Assembly (NCBI GenBank): GCA_947591455.1
Contig: CANQDC010000003.1
Span: forward strand, 1 to 52,388
Direction: 5' to 3'
Length of the DNA: 52,388 nt
Source: an uncultured Bacilli bacterium
GTDB taxonomy: Bacteria > Bacillota_I > Bacilli_A > RF39 > UBA660
This document shows positions 30,122 through 39,844 of the stretch, piece after piece. The position numbers and the translations under genes were made by a program. Under the pieces are notes generated by a model. The model did not search any database. It saw only the letters and a program-made list of their open reading frames with translations, and was not told the DNA's origin. Positions within the stretch are counted from its first letter, which is position 1. Each line of letters begins with the position of its first letter.

Positions 30122-30218
30122 AGAATAATATCTCCTTTTTTTCTAAGGGTTTATTATAGCATAAAAATAAGAAATAACAAGCTTTAAGAATAGATGAATA
30201 GTAAAGACTTCGACATGT

Positions 30219-30246
30219 AAAAAAGCCCTTTTAAGAGGCTTTTTGT
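30219..30246 (-). terminator. Terminator overlapping the stop codon of the HerA-type gene
   Basis: Complement of AAAAAGCC (30220-30227) / GGCTTTTT (30237-30244); TAA at 30231-30233 in the loop. Confidence 0.65.
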
Positions 30247-32000
30247 TGTTGTACATTCCATCTCCCTGATACATCACAGTTCGAACTATATGGTAATGGA
30301 TTAGGAAGTTGCAGTTTGATAATCATTGGTATTTTAAAAGCACTACCAAATCCAACACAATTTCCAGGTTGCAAGGTTTTTTGCTTTTCGATTACATCTG
30401 CAGAGATATTTGGAAGCATTTCTTCAATGTATTTAATATCTTTTGGATGGGTCATTTTAAAGATTAAAAAGTTAGAAACTTGGGAAATAACTGTATCAGA
30501 GATTTCAACTGGTCTTTGACTAATAATTCCTAACAAGGTTCCATACTTACGACCTTCTTTAGCAATACGATCAAAAATATTATAACCAAGCAAATAAGTA
30601 TCATTATCATGTTGAATATAACGGTGAGCTTCTTCCAAAAATAAATGAAACGGAATACTTGCTCTTTGTTTTAAATTTTTACAAAAATCAAAGAATAAAC
30701 GAGACATAATTTTTACAATCACTTTAGCATAGGTATCATCAATATCTTCTAAATTAATATTAATAATTTGAGCCTTTTTATTATTTTTTACCACTAAACT
30801 ACTTACATATTTATCTAAAGTAATAAAACCATTGCTTGAAAAATATTTTCCAACTCTTGTATTTAATATTGTACTTAAACGTACCTTTAAAATCATAGCA
30901 TCATTATACAAATTAGAATTATTTTGGAATCCTTCACTAATCATTGTAAACTCAAGAGCTTTGGCAAAATCTGCTAAAGAATAATTATATTCTTTTGGTT
31001 CTTCCATTTCTTCATAAGAATCTTCAATATGTTTTAAAATATATTCCGTAATCAAAACACTTTCACCAAAGTTTCCATTGGAATCAATTTCAAAACACTC
31101 ACTAAAAGTTCTAGTATATCCTAACCCAGCAATTTGACTATCAAAATTAAACTCTTTCGTATGACATACTTCAATTATTTGAAAAACTTCATTTTTCTTA
31201 CGAGCGGTAGTTTGATTACTAAATAAAATAGCAAGTAAAGCCTTAGCAATTAAATGATTTTTATATTTAATTGACTCTTCATTTTCTTGACTAAATATTT
31301 TGGCCAAGCGAATCGTTCTTTCCAAAATAGGTAATTGACTATGATTCGTTGCTTGCAAAAGTAGCGCATAATCATCTAAAACAAGTAAACTAACCGGTAT
31401 TTGTAGAAGAAAATCATCCGCATCAATTGGATTCGTAGTAATAAATTTATAACTATAGTTTGGATTAATTTGACTAATACTACCAAAAGCATTTTTATAT
31501 TCTCCATAAGCATCAAAAACAAATACGTTGGCATTATAAGAAAGCATATTCGGATTACTAAATACATTTTGAACAATTCTTGCTACCCCACAAGATTTCC
31601 CACTACCACTATTTCCAAAGATAGCTAAATGATTAGAGAAAAAATCATTAATATTGGGACAGATATGGAATTTCTTATAAATAGCACTTTCTCCTAAGGT
31701 AAACGCCTTATCACTTTGTGTACCAACTAATTCCATCAATTCTTCGCTATTGATAATACGAATTTTACTTGATAAAAGAGGTTTTCTTATTACACCATTT
31801 ACATACCGATTATTTACATATTCTCCTAAAAAGCGGATTTTTATCTCACTGCTATTAATTTCAGTGATTTCTCCTAAAATTCTTTGATCAGGAGCCTCAA
31901 AAACTACATTTACATTCATTAAGTCAGTAGTTCCGGCATCTCCTCCTAAATTTTCAATGTAAGCAATATTTTCACTAATATATTTAATTTTACCAAACAT
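30231..32000 (-). CDS. HerA-type ATPase (DUF87/HAS-barrel)
   Basis: Walker A IFGNSGSGKSCGVARIVQNV; Walker B FHLFLEEAHRYIQ; RIAKEGRKYGTLLGIISQRPVEISDTVISQVSNFLIFKM. Start at MFGKIKYI. Confidence 0.88.
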   Translation of the reverse strand: MFGKIKYISENIAYIENLGGDAGTTDLMNVNVVFEAPDQRILGEITEINSSEIKIRFLGEYVNNRYVNGVIRKPLLSSKIRIINSEELMELVGTQSDKAFTLGESAIYKKFHICPNINDFFSNHLAIFGNSGSGKSCGVARIVQNVFSNPNMLSYNANVFVFDAYGEYKNAFGSISQINPNYSYKFITTNPIDADDFLLQIPVSLLVLDDYALLLQATNHSQLPILERTIRLAKIFSQENEESIKYKNHLIAKALLAILFSNQTTARKKNEVFQIIEVCHTKEFNFDSQIAGLGYTRTFSECFEIDSNGNFGESVLITEYILKHIEDSYEEMEEPKEYNYSLADFAKALEFTMISEGFQNNSNLYNDAMILKVRLSTILNTRVGKYFSSNGFITLDKYVSSLVVKNNKKAQIININLEDIDDTYAKVIVKIMSRLFFDFCKNLKQRASIPFHLFLEEAHRYIQHDNDTYLLGYNIFDRIAKEGRKYGTLLGIISQRPVEISDTVISQVSNFLIFKMTHPKDIKYIEEMLPNISADVIEKQKTLQPGNCVGFGSAFKIPMIIKLQLPNPLPYSSNCDVSGRWNVQQQKAS

Positions 32001-32097
32001 AGTCAAACACCTCTTTATATTCTTCTTCATTATAACATACAAATTTATCCTTTTCTACCAAAATGTTATAAAAAAAAGAACAAATTTTTGTTCCCTT

Positions 32098-32930
32098 TTA
32101 ATCATCAAATAAATATTGATTTTGCGCCCTTATTTGAGGTTGTTTTAATTTTTTTAAAGCCTTATGTTCAATCTCTGAAATATAAGATTCACTTACATGA
32201 TAAAGATTAGCTATCTCTCGTAATTTTTTTTCTTGAAACTTACGCATCAGTAATATCTTTTTTTCTTTTTCCGTTAAACAATTTAATCCTTTATTAATAT
32301 AAGAAAATAAATTTTGATAAATAATTTGATTTTCTAAAGAACATTCTTTCTTACTAGTAAGAGAATTATAAGCCATTTCGCAATCATTTTCTAATTCATT
32401 TAAACTAACTGGGTAATCAGAAACTGAAAATAAATCCGAATTGTTTCTTTTGATAATCCAACACTTTGTTCAATTTCTTCAATCGTAGGAAAACGTTGAT
32501 TGAATTGATTCATAAATTGTAAAATCTTTTTAAACTCTTTTTCTTTATTTACGGGAATGCGAATCAATTTGCCCTTTTCAAACAAAGCATTTTCTATTTC
32601 ATTCTTAATACAACAAGTAGCAAAAGTAGAAAATTTATTATTTTTGTTCTCTTGAAAATTATTAACCGCTTTAATAAGACCGATATTTCCTTCCTGAATT
32701 AAATCTATAAACTCTAAGCCTCTATTTCGATAATGCTTGGCAACAGGAATAACCAGTGCCAAATTATGTTTAACCATTAATTGCTTTGCTTCCTCCGCCC
32801 CATCGGCCACTTGTTTCAATAATTTTGTTTCTTCTTCTTCTATAGTTAATAAAGGAATTTGCCGAATCAAATAGAAATATTGATCTGTACTATCAATAAA
32901 ATATAAATCGGGCTCAAATCGATCATTCAT
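32098..32930 (-). pseudogene. Sigma-70 family factor interrupted by a frameshift between regions 3 and 4
   Basis: 32400..32930 encodes regions 2-3 ([35 protein letters not shown]...FSTFATCCIKNEI); the -1 frame continues FSVSDYPVSLNELENDCE-MAYNSL... into region 4 ORF 32098..32376 (LREIANLYHVSESYISEIEHKALKKLK). Confidence 0.75.
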
Positions 32931-32933
32931 TTT

Positions 32934-34361
32934 TTATTGTAACCTTTGCTTAAGGATTTCTTTCGTAATAACAGGATTCGCTTTTCCTCGTGTTTCTTTC
33001 ATTACTTGTCCGACAAAATAATCAAATAAATTGTCTTTTCCATTTTTATATTGTTCCACTTGTACAGCATTTTTAGCCAAAATTTCGACAATAATATTCT
33101 CTAATTCTTCACGATTAGAAATTTGCGCCATATCACTACTAATAAATGATTTTGGTTCTTTTTTCTCTTCAACTGCTTTATAAAATATTTCTTTTGCTTG
33201 TTTTGAGGAAATGGTTCCTGCCTCAATAGCATCTACAATTTGTTTTAAATATTCTGGAGTCAGAAAAAATTCACTTAAGCCAATTTCTTCATGATTAATT
33301 TCACCTAATATTTGCGTTGTTAACCAATTACTTGCTTTTTTGGCATCAATTCCTAAATCGATACATTTTTCAAAATAATCGGCATATTCTTTTTCTTTGA
33401 CAATGACACTTGCATCGTAATCACTTAATCCATAATCGGCCATATATTTGTCTTTTCTCTCTAAAGCAAGCATAGGGATATCTTTTTTTATCTCTTCTAA
33501 CCAACTGGCTTCAATCTTAAATTTAGGAATATTGGGATCAACAAAATATTTATAATCAATGGCATCAACTTTACTACGCATCCGTATAGTTGTTCCTGAT
33601 TCTTCATCAAAACGTCTCGTTTCTTGCTCGACTTCATCATATCTTCCTTGCTCTTTTAATTCACTTTGCCGTTTAATTTCATAATTGATTGCATCATAAA
33701 CATTGCCAAAAGAATTAATATTTTTTACTTCCACTCGAGTCCCAAATTCAGTGGCTTCCTTATCCATAATGGAAACATTTACGTCACATCTTATTTGTCC
33801 TTTTTTGGTATCTGCTTCCGAAACACCACAATACTTATAAGCACTTCTCATATGTTCCAAAAAAGCTACCGCTTCTTCAGCACTAGAAAAACAAGGTTCC
33901 GTAACCAACTCCAAAAGAGGAACGCCAGCTCGGTTATAATCAATACAAGATGTATCATAATAATGATCGAGACTAGCCGCATCTTCTTCTAAGTGAATAT
34001 CATGAATTGTTACTGGAATACGCTTTTTATCACATTCAATTTCAATTTTACCATGAACTCCTACAGGAGAAGCCATTTGAGTAATTTGATATCCTTTAGG
34101 TAAATCAGGATAATAATAATTTTTACGATCAAAATATATATATTCAGGTTGCTCGCAATTCAAAACCATACTCATCATTAAGGCATCTCGTACACATTTT
34201 TTATTCACGACAGGAAGAGTTCCTGGAAAAGCCATATCTACCGGACGAACATTATCGTTTGGTATTTCATTATAAGAATTTCGAGCACTAGAGAAAACTT
34301 TAGAATTACTTTTTAATTCGCAGTGCATTTCGAGTCCAATAACCGCTCTATATTTTCCCAT
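32934..34361 (-). CDS. gatB: Asp/Glu-tRNA amidotransferase subunit B
   Basis: AVIGLEMHCELKSNSKVFSSARNSY; DIHLEEDAASL; YNRAGVPLLELVTEPCFSS. Confidence 0.96.
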   Translation of the reverse strand: MGKYRAVIGLEMHCELKSNSKVFSSARNSYNEIPNDNVRPVDMAFPGTLPVVNKKCVRDALMMSMVLNCEQPEYIYFDRKNYYYPDLPKGYQITQMASPVGVHGKIEIECDKKRIPVTIHDIHLEEDAASLDHYYDTSCIDYNRAGVPLLELVTEPCFSSAEEAVAFLEHMRSAYKYCGVSEADTKKGQIRCDVNVSIMDKEATEFGTRVEVKNINSFGNVYDAINYEIKRQSELKEQGRYDEVEQETRRFDEESGTTIRMRSKVDAIDYKYFVDPNIPKFKIEASWLEEIKKDIPMLALERKDKYMADYGLSDYDASVIVKEKEYADYFEKCIDLGIDAKKASNWLTTQILGEINHEEIGLSEFFLTPEYLKQIVDAIEAGTISSKQAKEIFYKAVEEKKEPKSFISSDMAQISNREELENIIVEILAKNAVQVEQYKNGKDNLFDYFVGQVMKETRGKANPVITKEILKQRLQ

Positions 34362-35809
34362 TAGTTCACTTCCTTTGCAATTTGATTTTTATAATTCATT
34401 TGAGATTCAATGGCATAAGCAATATTTAAAACATTGGCATCATCATAAACATTCCCGGTAATATTTAAAGCCACTGGTAAGCCATTTATAAAGCCATCCG
34501 GTATCGTAATAGAAGGAAACCCTCCAAAATTACCAATTTGCATATGTTCTTCTAAAACAGCAGTATCTTTCGTTAAGATATCTTTTGAACCATCTAGGTG
34601 TTTGGCAGGACCACTACCAACCGGTAAAATAACCGCATCATAAGTTTCATATAACTTTTTCCAAGTATCGACAAGTAAACGTCTAACTCTTTGGGCATTT
34701 TTAAAATATCTTTCTTGATTTTCTTTTTGTAAAATATAAGACCCAATAACAAAACGTCGTTTAATTAAAGGAGAAAAACCATGCGTACGATGATCCATCA
34801 TAACTTCGTTGATACTAGATCCATTCCCCCGTGGTCCAAAAATAATCCCGGTTAAATTGGACAGATTGCTAGTTGCTTCCGCACAAGAAATAGCCACATA
34901 CACACTAGGTTCCGCATCTAAAAGCTTTTTATCAACGCTTACTTCTTCAACAAGAATGCCTAACTTTTTAATATTTTCTAAGACATTCATAAAGTTTTCT
35001 AAATGTAATTTTAATTCTTCTGAAGGATTTTCATAATTTTTAATATCACAAATTTCTTTGATATAACATAATTTTTTCCCTTTTACATTGCCCGTTAAAG
35101 ATTCTAACAAATGAATATCACTAGAATCCCAACTGGTCATGTCATTTTTATCGATTCCTTTCATCGCATCAACGACAATGGCGGCATCTCGAACATTTCT
35201 CGAAAACACGCCGCAATGATCTAAACTAGAAGCAAATGGAAATAAGCCATATCGAGAAATCATACCATAAGTTGGTTTATAGCCGACGATTCCACAATAA
35301 GCCGCTGGTTTCCGAATCGAATCCCCCGTATCACTTCCTAAAGCATAAGGATAAACACCACTGGCAACAGCACAAGCACTACCAGCACTTGATCCTGCAC
35401 AACTCCGTGATAAATCCCAAGGATTTTTGACAGCACCGGTATGTCCCGTAGTTCCGGTACCACCCATACCAAATTCATCCATAACAGTTTTATTAACTGG
35501 AACGGCTCCCGCTTGATATAAATTTTCGACTGCAGTTGCATTAAAGAAAGGGACATAATCTTTTAGCGTATTAGAAGAACCCGTTGACAATATATCTTTC
35601 GTAGAATAATTATCTTTAATTCCAAAAGGAATACCAGATAATAAATTATCAGTAACATTAGTGCCTTTCGCATCATCTAAAATAGTTACAAAAGCATTAC
35701 ACTTTTCTTGAACTTCATGAGTCTTTTCTAACGCTTCTTTTACTAAATCTTCACTTGTTACTGTACCATTTACTAAATCCTCATGTAACTCTTCAATGGT
35801 TTTATACAT
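34361..35809 (-). CDS. gatA: Asp/Glu-tRNA amidotransferase subunit A
   Basis: Amidase signature: GIPFGIKDNYSTKDILSTGSS...SCAGSSAGSACAVASGVYPYALGSDTGDSIRKPAAYCGIVGYKPTYG. Confidence 0.95.
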   Translation of the reverse strand: MYKTIEELHEDLVNGTVTSEDLVKEALEKTHEVQEKCNAFVTILDDAKGTNVTDNLLSGIPFGIKDNYSTKDILSTGSSNTLKDYVPFFNATAVENLYQAGAVPVNKTVMDEFGMGGTGTTGHTGAVKNPWDLSRSCAGSSAGSACAVASGVYPYALGSDTGDSIRKPAAYCGIVGYKPTYGMISRYGLFPFASSLDHCGVFSRNVRDAAIVVDAMKGIDKNDMTSWDSSDIHLLESLTGNVKGKKLCYIKEICDIKNYENPSEELKLHLENFMNVLENIKKLGILVEEVSVDKKLLDAEPSVYVAISCAEATSNLSNLTGIIFGPRGNGSSINEVMMDHRTHGFSPLIKRRFVIGSYILQKENQERYFKNAQRVRRLLVDTWKKLYETYDAVILPVGSGPAKHLDGSKDILTKDTAVLEEHMQIGNFGGFPSITIPDGFINGLPVALNITGNVYDDANVLNIAYAIESQMNYKNQIAKEVN

Positions 35810-35814
35810 AAAAT

Positions 35815-36111
35815 TCATTCTCCCACCACCTTTGGTACTTCAATTTCTCTTCCTTCAATTTTGTCCGAATTCCTAAGTAACTCTTCTACTGGAATCGATT
35901 CTTCCGCAACATCTTCTCGTAAAGTACAAGAAAAATTATCTAAACAATGCGTCATTGGTTCAACGGCATCAAGACCTTCAAGTTCTAATTTTCCTAAATT
36001 TTCATCAATAATCGCAAATTCATCTAATACTTGTTTATTTTCTTCTTCGGTCAATCCAATTAATAATTTCTCGGCTAAACGATCGACTAATTCTTTTGTA
36101 AAATTATTCAT
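35815..36111 (-). CDS. gatC: Asp/Glu-tRNA amidotransferase subunit C
   Basis: LDEFAIIDENLGKLELEGLDAVEPMTHCLDNFSCTLREDV, next to gatA. Confidence 0.88.
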   Translation of the reverse strand: MNNFTKELVDRLAEKLLIGLTEEENKQVLDEFAIIDENLGKLELEGLDAVEPMTHCLDNFSCTLREDVAEESIPVEELLRNSDKIEGREIEVPKVVGE

Positions 36112-36127
36112 CTTCTCTACCTCTTTT

Positions 36128-36724
36128 CTAATTTAAAATACGCTTACGAATGGATCCTTCTTCTTCCAATGGTTGAAAACTATCTGATGTCCCCTGTAAA
36201 CTTTTTGAAGTTAAAATGGAAAAATAATCTGATAACTTATTTTCATTTACTAATTTATAACTTTCTTTATTATACTCATCATAATTTACTTGTTTTAAAA
36301 TCCCATTCTCCCAATAACTCTCTTCTTTTAATTGGTACCCAAATAAATCCGGATACATAAATGCAAACTTCCCATTAAAAATATTATTTTTTATATCCAT
36401 ACAATCTTGTTTAGATAAATTCTCTCGAAAACCGGTAACTTGCAATAAATTATTTAATTGCATACAATTCATGATAAATTTTTCTTTTTGAAGGTAAGCT
36501 TGTTGGGCCAAATAAATTTCTTTTTGACTTGTTTTATTAAAATAACAATTATAAGAGGGTGTTTCGTAAAATAAATCAAAATTGAAAGTAAATTCATAGG
36601 GATTGGCTATAGCTTTAAACAATATATCTCGAGATTTCTTTTCCGTCCATGTTTCTTCATCATAGAAGACAACTTTCCCATAAAAAAGTTGTCTACGAGG
36701 CACTGGCCATGTTTCTTTATTCAT
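36128..36724 (-). CDS. Uncharacterised protein
   Basis: MMNKETWPVPRRQLFYGKVVFYDEETWTEKKSRDILFKAI...; start overlaps the aspS stop. Confidence 0.65.
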   Translation of the reverse strand: MNKETWPVPRRQLFYGKVVFYDEETWTEKKSRDILFKAIANPYEFTFNFDLFYETPSYNCYFNKTSQKEIYLAQQAYLQKEKFIMNCMQLNNLLQVTGFRENLSKQDCMDIKNNIFNGKFAFMYPDLFGYQLKEESYWENGILKQVNYDEYNKESYKLVNENKLSDYFSILTSKSLQGTSDSFQPLEEEGSIRKRILN

Positions 36725-38486
36725 CATCTTCTTCCTCCTCCTTAATAACCGCAATACCAAGTTCTTTTAATTGGGCCTCACTAACACGAGTTGGAGCCTC
36801 ACTCATTAAATCACTTGCACTTTGCGTTTTAGGGAAGGCTATAACATCCTTTATATCACTTGTCCCTGTTAAAACCATCACTAATCTTTCTATTCCTGGA
36901 GCAATACCGGCATGAGGAGGTACGCCATATTTGAAGGCATCTAATATAAAACCAAAGCGCAATTTTGCTTCTTCCTCACGAATACTTAAGGCTTTAAAAA
37001 TACGCGCTAAATCTTTCGCTTTATGATTTCTTACGCCACCACTGGCTAATTCATACCCATTTACCACCAAATCGAAACTTCTGGAAATACAATGTTCTGG
37101 ATCATCAATCGTATTAATATCTTTTACCATGGTAAAAGGATTATGTTCCGCTTTCCATCTTCCTTCCGTCTCAGAATATTCAAAGAATGGAAAATCGGTA
37201 ATCCATAAGAAATTCAATTTATCTTCATCAATTAAATGAAGTTCACGAGCAATCTTGTTACGTAAAGCTCCTAAAGAGGCATAAACAATTTTTTTCGTAT
37301 CAGCAACAATCAAAATTAAATCGTTATTAGTAATACCAAATTTTTCTTTCATGGCCGCAAGTTTTTCATCTTCTAAATTTTTTGCAATAACGCCATTAAA
37401 TTTATCATCATCATATTTTAACCAAGCTAATCCTTTTGCACCATATATTTTAACAAAATCTGTTAAATGTTCTACATCACTTCTAGAATATTTATCGCCA
37501 TTATTTTTTACAAGTAAACATTTAACAATTCCTCCTTTTTCGATAGCATTTCGAAAAACATTCATATTGGTATCTTTTAAAATATCCGTTAAATCTAAAA
37601 GTTCCATTTCAAAACGAGTATCTGGTTTATCGCTTCCAAATCGGTCCATGGCTTCTTGATATGTGATCCGTGGAAAATCAGGTAAATCAATATTTTTAAC
37701 ATCTTTAACGATTTTTTTAATCATTCCCTCGGTAACATTCCAAACATCCTCTTCTTCGGCGAAACTCATTTCCAAATCAATTTGTGTAAATTCAGGTTGA
37801 CGATCACTTCGTAAATCTTCATCTCGAAAACTTCTGGCAATTTGATAATAACGTTCAAAACCAGATACCATTAAAAGTTGTTTAAATATTTGTGGACTTT
37901 GCGGTAAAGCATAAAAAGAGCCTTTATTAATACGAGAAGGAACCAAATAATCTCGAGCTCCTTCTGGCGTTGATTTACAAAGAATTGGGGTCTCAATTTC
38001 AATAAAACCTAAATTATTTAAATATTCCCGAGCACTTTTACATACTTGATGGCGAATAAGAAGATTATTCTTTAATTTTTCTCGACGTAAATCTAAATAA
38101 CGATATTTTAAAGCTACGTTTTCATTTACCTCCGCTTCATTATCATAGACATTAAACGGTAAAACATCACATTCACTTAGAACTTCAAGCTCTTCAACCA
38201 TTAATTCAACTTCCCCAGTTGGAATTTTTGGATTAATCATATCAGGAGTACGAGCAAGTAATTTACCAGTAACTTTAATACAATACTCATTTTTTAAACT
38301 TTCTGCTAAACTAAAATCATTTTTTAAATAACTACGATTAAAGACCACTTGTAAAAAACCAGATCGATCCCTTAGGTCAACGAATATAACTCCACCCATA
38401 TCACGACGTTTATTTACCCAACCATATACGGTATACTCTTTATCGATATCTTTTTTTCGAAATTCTCCATTATTATATTGTTTCAT
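36717..38486 (-). CDS. aspS: Aspartyl-tRNA synthetase
   Basis: VYGWVNKRRDMGGVIFVDLRDRSGFLQVVF; FRDEDLRSDRQPEFTQIDLEMSF; GIAPGIERLVMVLTG. Confidence 0.96.
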   Translation of the reverse strand: MKQYNNGEFRKKDIDKEYTVYGWVNKRRDMGGVIFVDLRDRSGFLQVVFNRSYLKNDFSLAESLKNEYCIKVTGKLLARTPDMINPKIPTGEVELMVEELEVLSECDVLPFNVYDNEAEVNENVALKYRYLDLRREKLKNNLLIRHQVCKSAREYLNNLGFIEIETPILCKSTPEGARDYLVPSRINKGSFYALPQSPQIFKQLLMVSGFERYYQIARSFRDEDLRSDRQPEFTQIDLEMSFAEEEDVWNVTEGMIKKIVKDVKNIDLPDFPRITYQEAMDRFGSDKPDTRFEMELLDLTDILKDTNMNVFRNAIEKGGIVKCLLVKNNGDKYSRSDVEHLTDFVKIYGAKGLAWLKYDDDKFNGVIAKNLEDEKLAAMKEKFGITNNDLILIVADTKKIVYASLGALRNKIARELHLIDEDKLNFLWITDFPFFEYSETEGRWKAEHNPFTMVKDINTIDDPEHCISRSFDLVVNGYELASGGVRNHKAKDLARIFKALSIREEEAKLRFGFILDAFKYGVPPHAGIAPGIERLVMVLTGTSDIKDVIAFPKTQSASDLMSEAPTRVSEAQLKELGIAVIKEEEEDDE

Positions 38487-39285
38487 TTTCTTCTTCCTTT
38501 CTAATCATCTCATTCATTTTTTGCATTTGTTCTTCACTAAAATAATCCTTTAGATAATCATCTTTTTGATCAAGTTCTTGAAAAAAATTTAAATCGTGAG
38601 TTTCTCCAATTTTTTCAATTAATCGATCTTTGTCTAAAGCCTCATCGGCAACGCTAATTAGCTCCGTTAAATAATAAGCATCTCTTTTTTCAATGAAATA
38701 ATCCTCAATTAAAGATAAATCTTTATTATGTCTATTATAGTTGGCTGCTAATCGCCATAAAGCTTCTCTTTTATCTTCATTAATAGCAACATTCACTAAA
38801 TCATTAAAGGCTTCTTGATTAATCATCGGAGGCATAGGAACGCTTATATATTGTGTAATAAAATTTAGTAGTTGTTCATCATTCATACTTCTACAATAAT
38901 TTATATACGTTTCACTATTAGTTAATAAGGAAAATATACTTTTAAATCGTTTGCCACAATCTCTTATCATTTTCTTATCTTCTAATAAACTATTATAACA
39001 TTCTTGTAATTTTTTTTGTTCCTGTTCATCTAACTTGTTATTTTTTAAAGTTTTTTCGATACTGGCAATAATTTTTTCAAGGTTAGCCATTCTTCTTTTT
39101 TCTATATCATCAATTTCATTAGGAACTGAATTAACAATTTCTTTTAAATTTTTTATTAACTCGTCAATTTCCTTATTTTCCGTATCAGTAAAAGCTTTAC
39201 GATCTATATTATTTAATAGTTCTAACAATTTTTCACTATTAATAAAACGATTTACATACTTATAAATAATATTTACTAAATCCAT
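38473..39285 (-). CDS. Uncharacterised helical protein
   Basis: Charged alpha-helical protein overlapping aspS in the tdk-aspS interval; no family recognised. Confidence 0.6.
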   Translation of the reverse strand: MDLVNIIYKYVNRFINSEKLLELLNNIDRKAFTDTENKEIDELIKNLKEIVNSVPNEIDDIEKRRMANLEKIIASIEKTLKNNKLDEQEQKKLQECYNSLLEDKKMIRDCGKRFKSIFSLLTNSETYINYCRSMNDEQLLNFITQYISVPMPPMINQEAFNDLVNVAINEDKREALWRLAANYNRHNKDLSLIEDYFIEKRDAYYLTELISVADEALDKDRLIEKIGETHDLNFFQELDQKDDYLKDYFSEEQMQKMNEMIRKEEENETI

Positions 39286-39296
39286 TTGAAGCCTCC

Positions 39297-39830
39297 TCAA
39301 ATATCGTATTTATCTGACTTAAAATTTCTTCCAAAATTCATTTTTTTCTTCCGATTTAAAAGAGAACATTCCCCACAAACAGCTTTATAATTTATTTCGT
39401 CTAGAGATTCGTTCGTCTTCATTTCTTCGATAGTATCAGCAATTTGTAAAAGTCTATCATAACCAGGAAAAGCATTCATACGAAAATCACAATGTAAGCC
39501 ATAACAAAGAACAGGAATACCAAATTCTTTCGTTAAAAAATAGAAGTCATCCACTTGTTCAGCAGTTAAGAATTGCGCCTCATCGACTATAATGGCACTT
39601 AATCCATCAAAAGGAATTTTTTTAAAAACTTTATCGTTAGGTTTTAAAAGAATATCTATCGTTCCTTCAAAACTTACTCTACTAACGACTTGATCATTTC
39701 CTAACGTATCACTCGCGGCTGTAATAATCGCTACTTTTGTACCTCTTTCTTCATAATTAGTAGCAACTTGCTGCAAAAGCGTTGTGGTATCACAATCCAT
39801 TGCTCCGTAGTGAAAATATAACTTTGCCAT
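39297..39830 (-). CDS. tdk: Thymidine kinase
   Basis: KLYFHYGAMDCDTTTLLQ P-loop variant; IIVDEAQFLTAEQVDDF; GLHCDFRMNAFPGYDRLL; C-terminal Zn ligands. Confidence 0.9.
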   Translation of the reverse strand: MAKLYFHYGAMDCDTTTLLQQVATNYEERGTKVAIITAASDTLGNDQVVSRVSFEGTIDILLKPNDKVFKKIPFDGLSAIIVDEAQFLTAEQVDDFYFLTKEFGIPVLCYGLHCDFRMNAFPGYDRLLQIADTIEEMKTNESLDEINYKAVCGECSLLNRKKKMNFGRNFKSDKYDI

Positions 39831-39844
39831 AAAAACTCACCTAC

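Noticed and set aside
30231-32000. HerA-type ATPase as part of an anti-phage defence island
   Set aside because: Flanked by housekeeping genes; no nuclease, Sir2 or other defence effector visible nearby.
32420-32440. Programmed -1 ribosomal frameshift in the sigma factor
   Set aside because: No XXXYYYZ slippery heptamer or convincing downstream pseudoknot; a simple indel is more economical.
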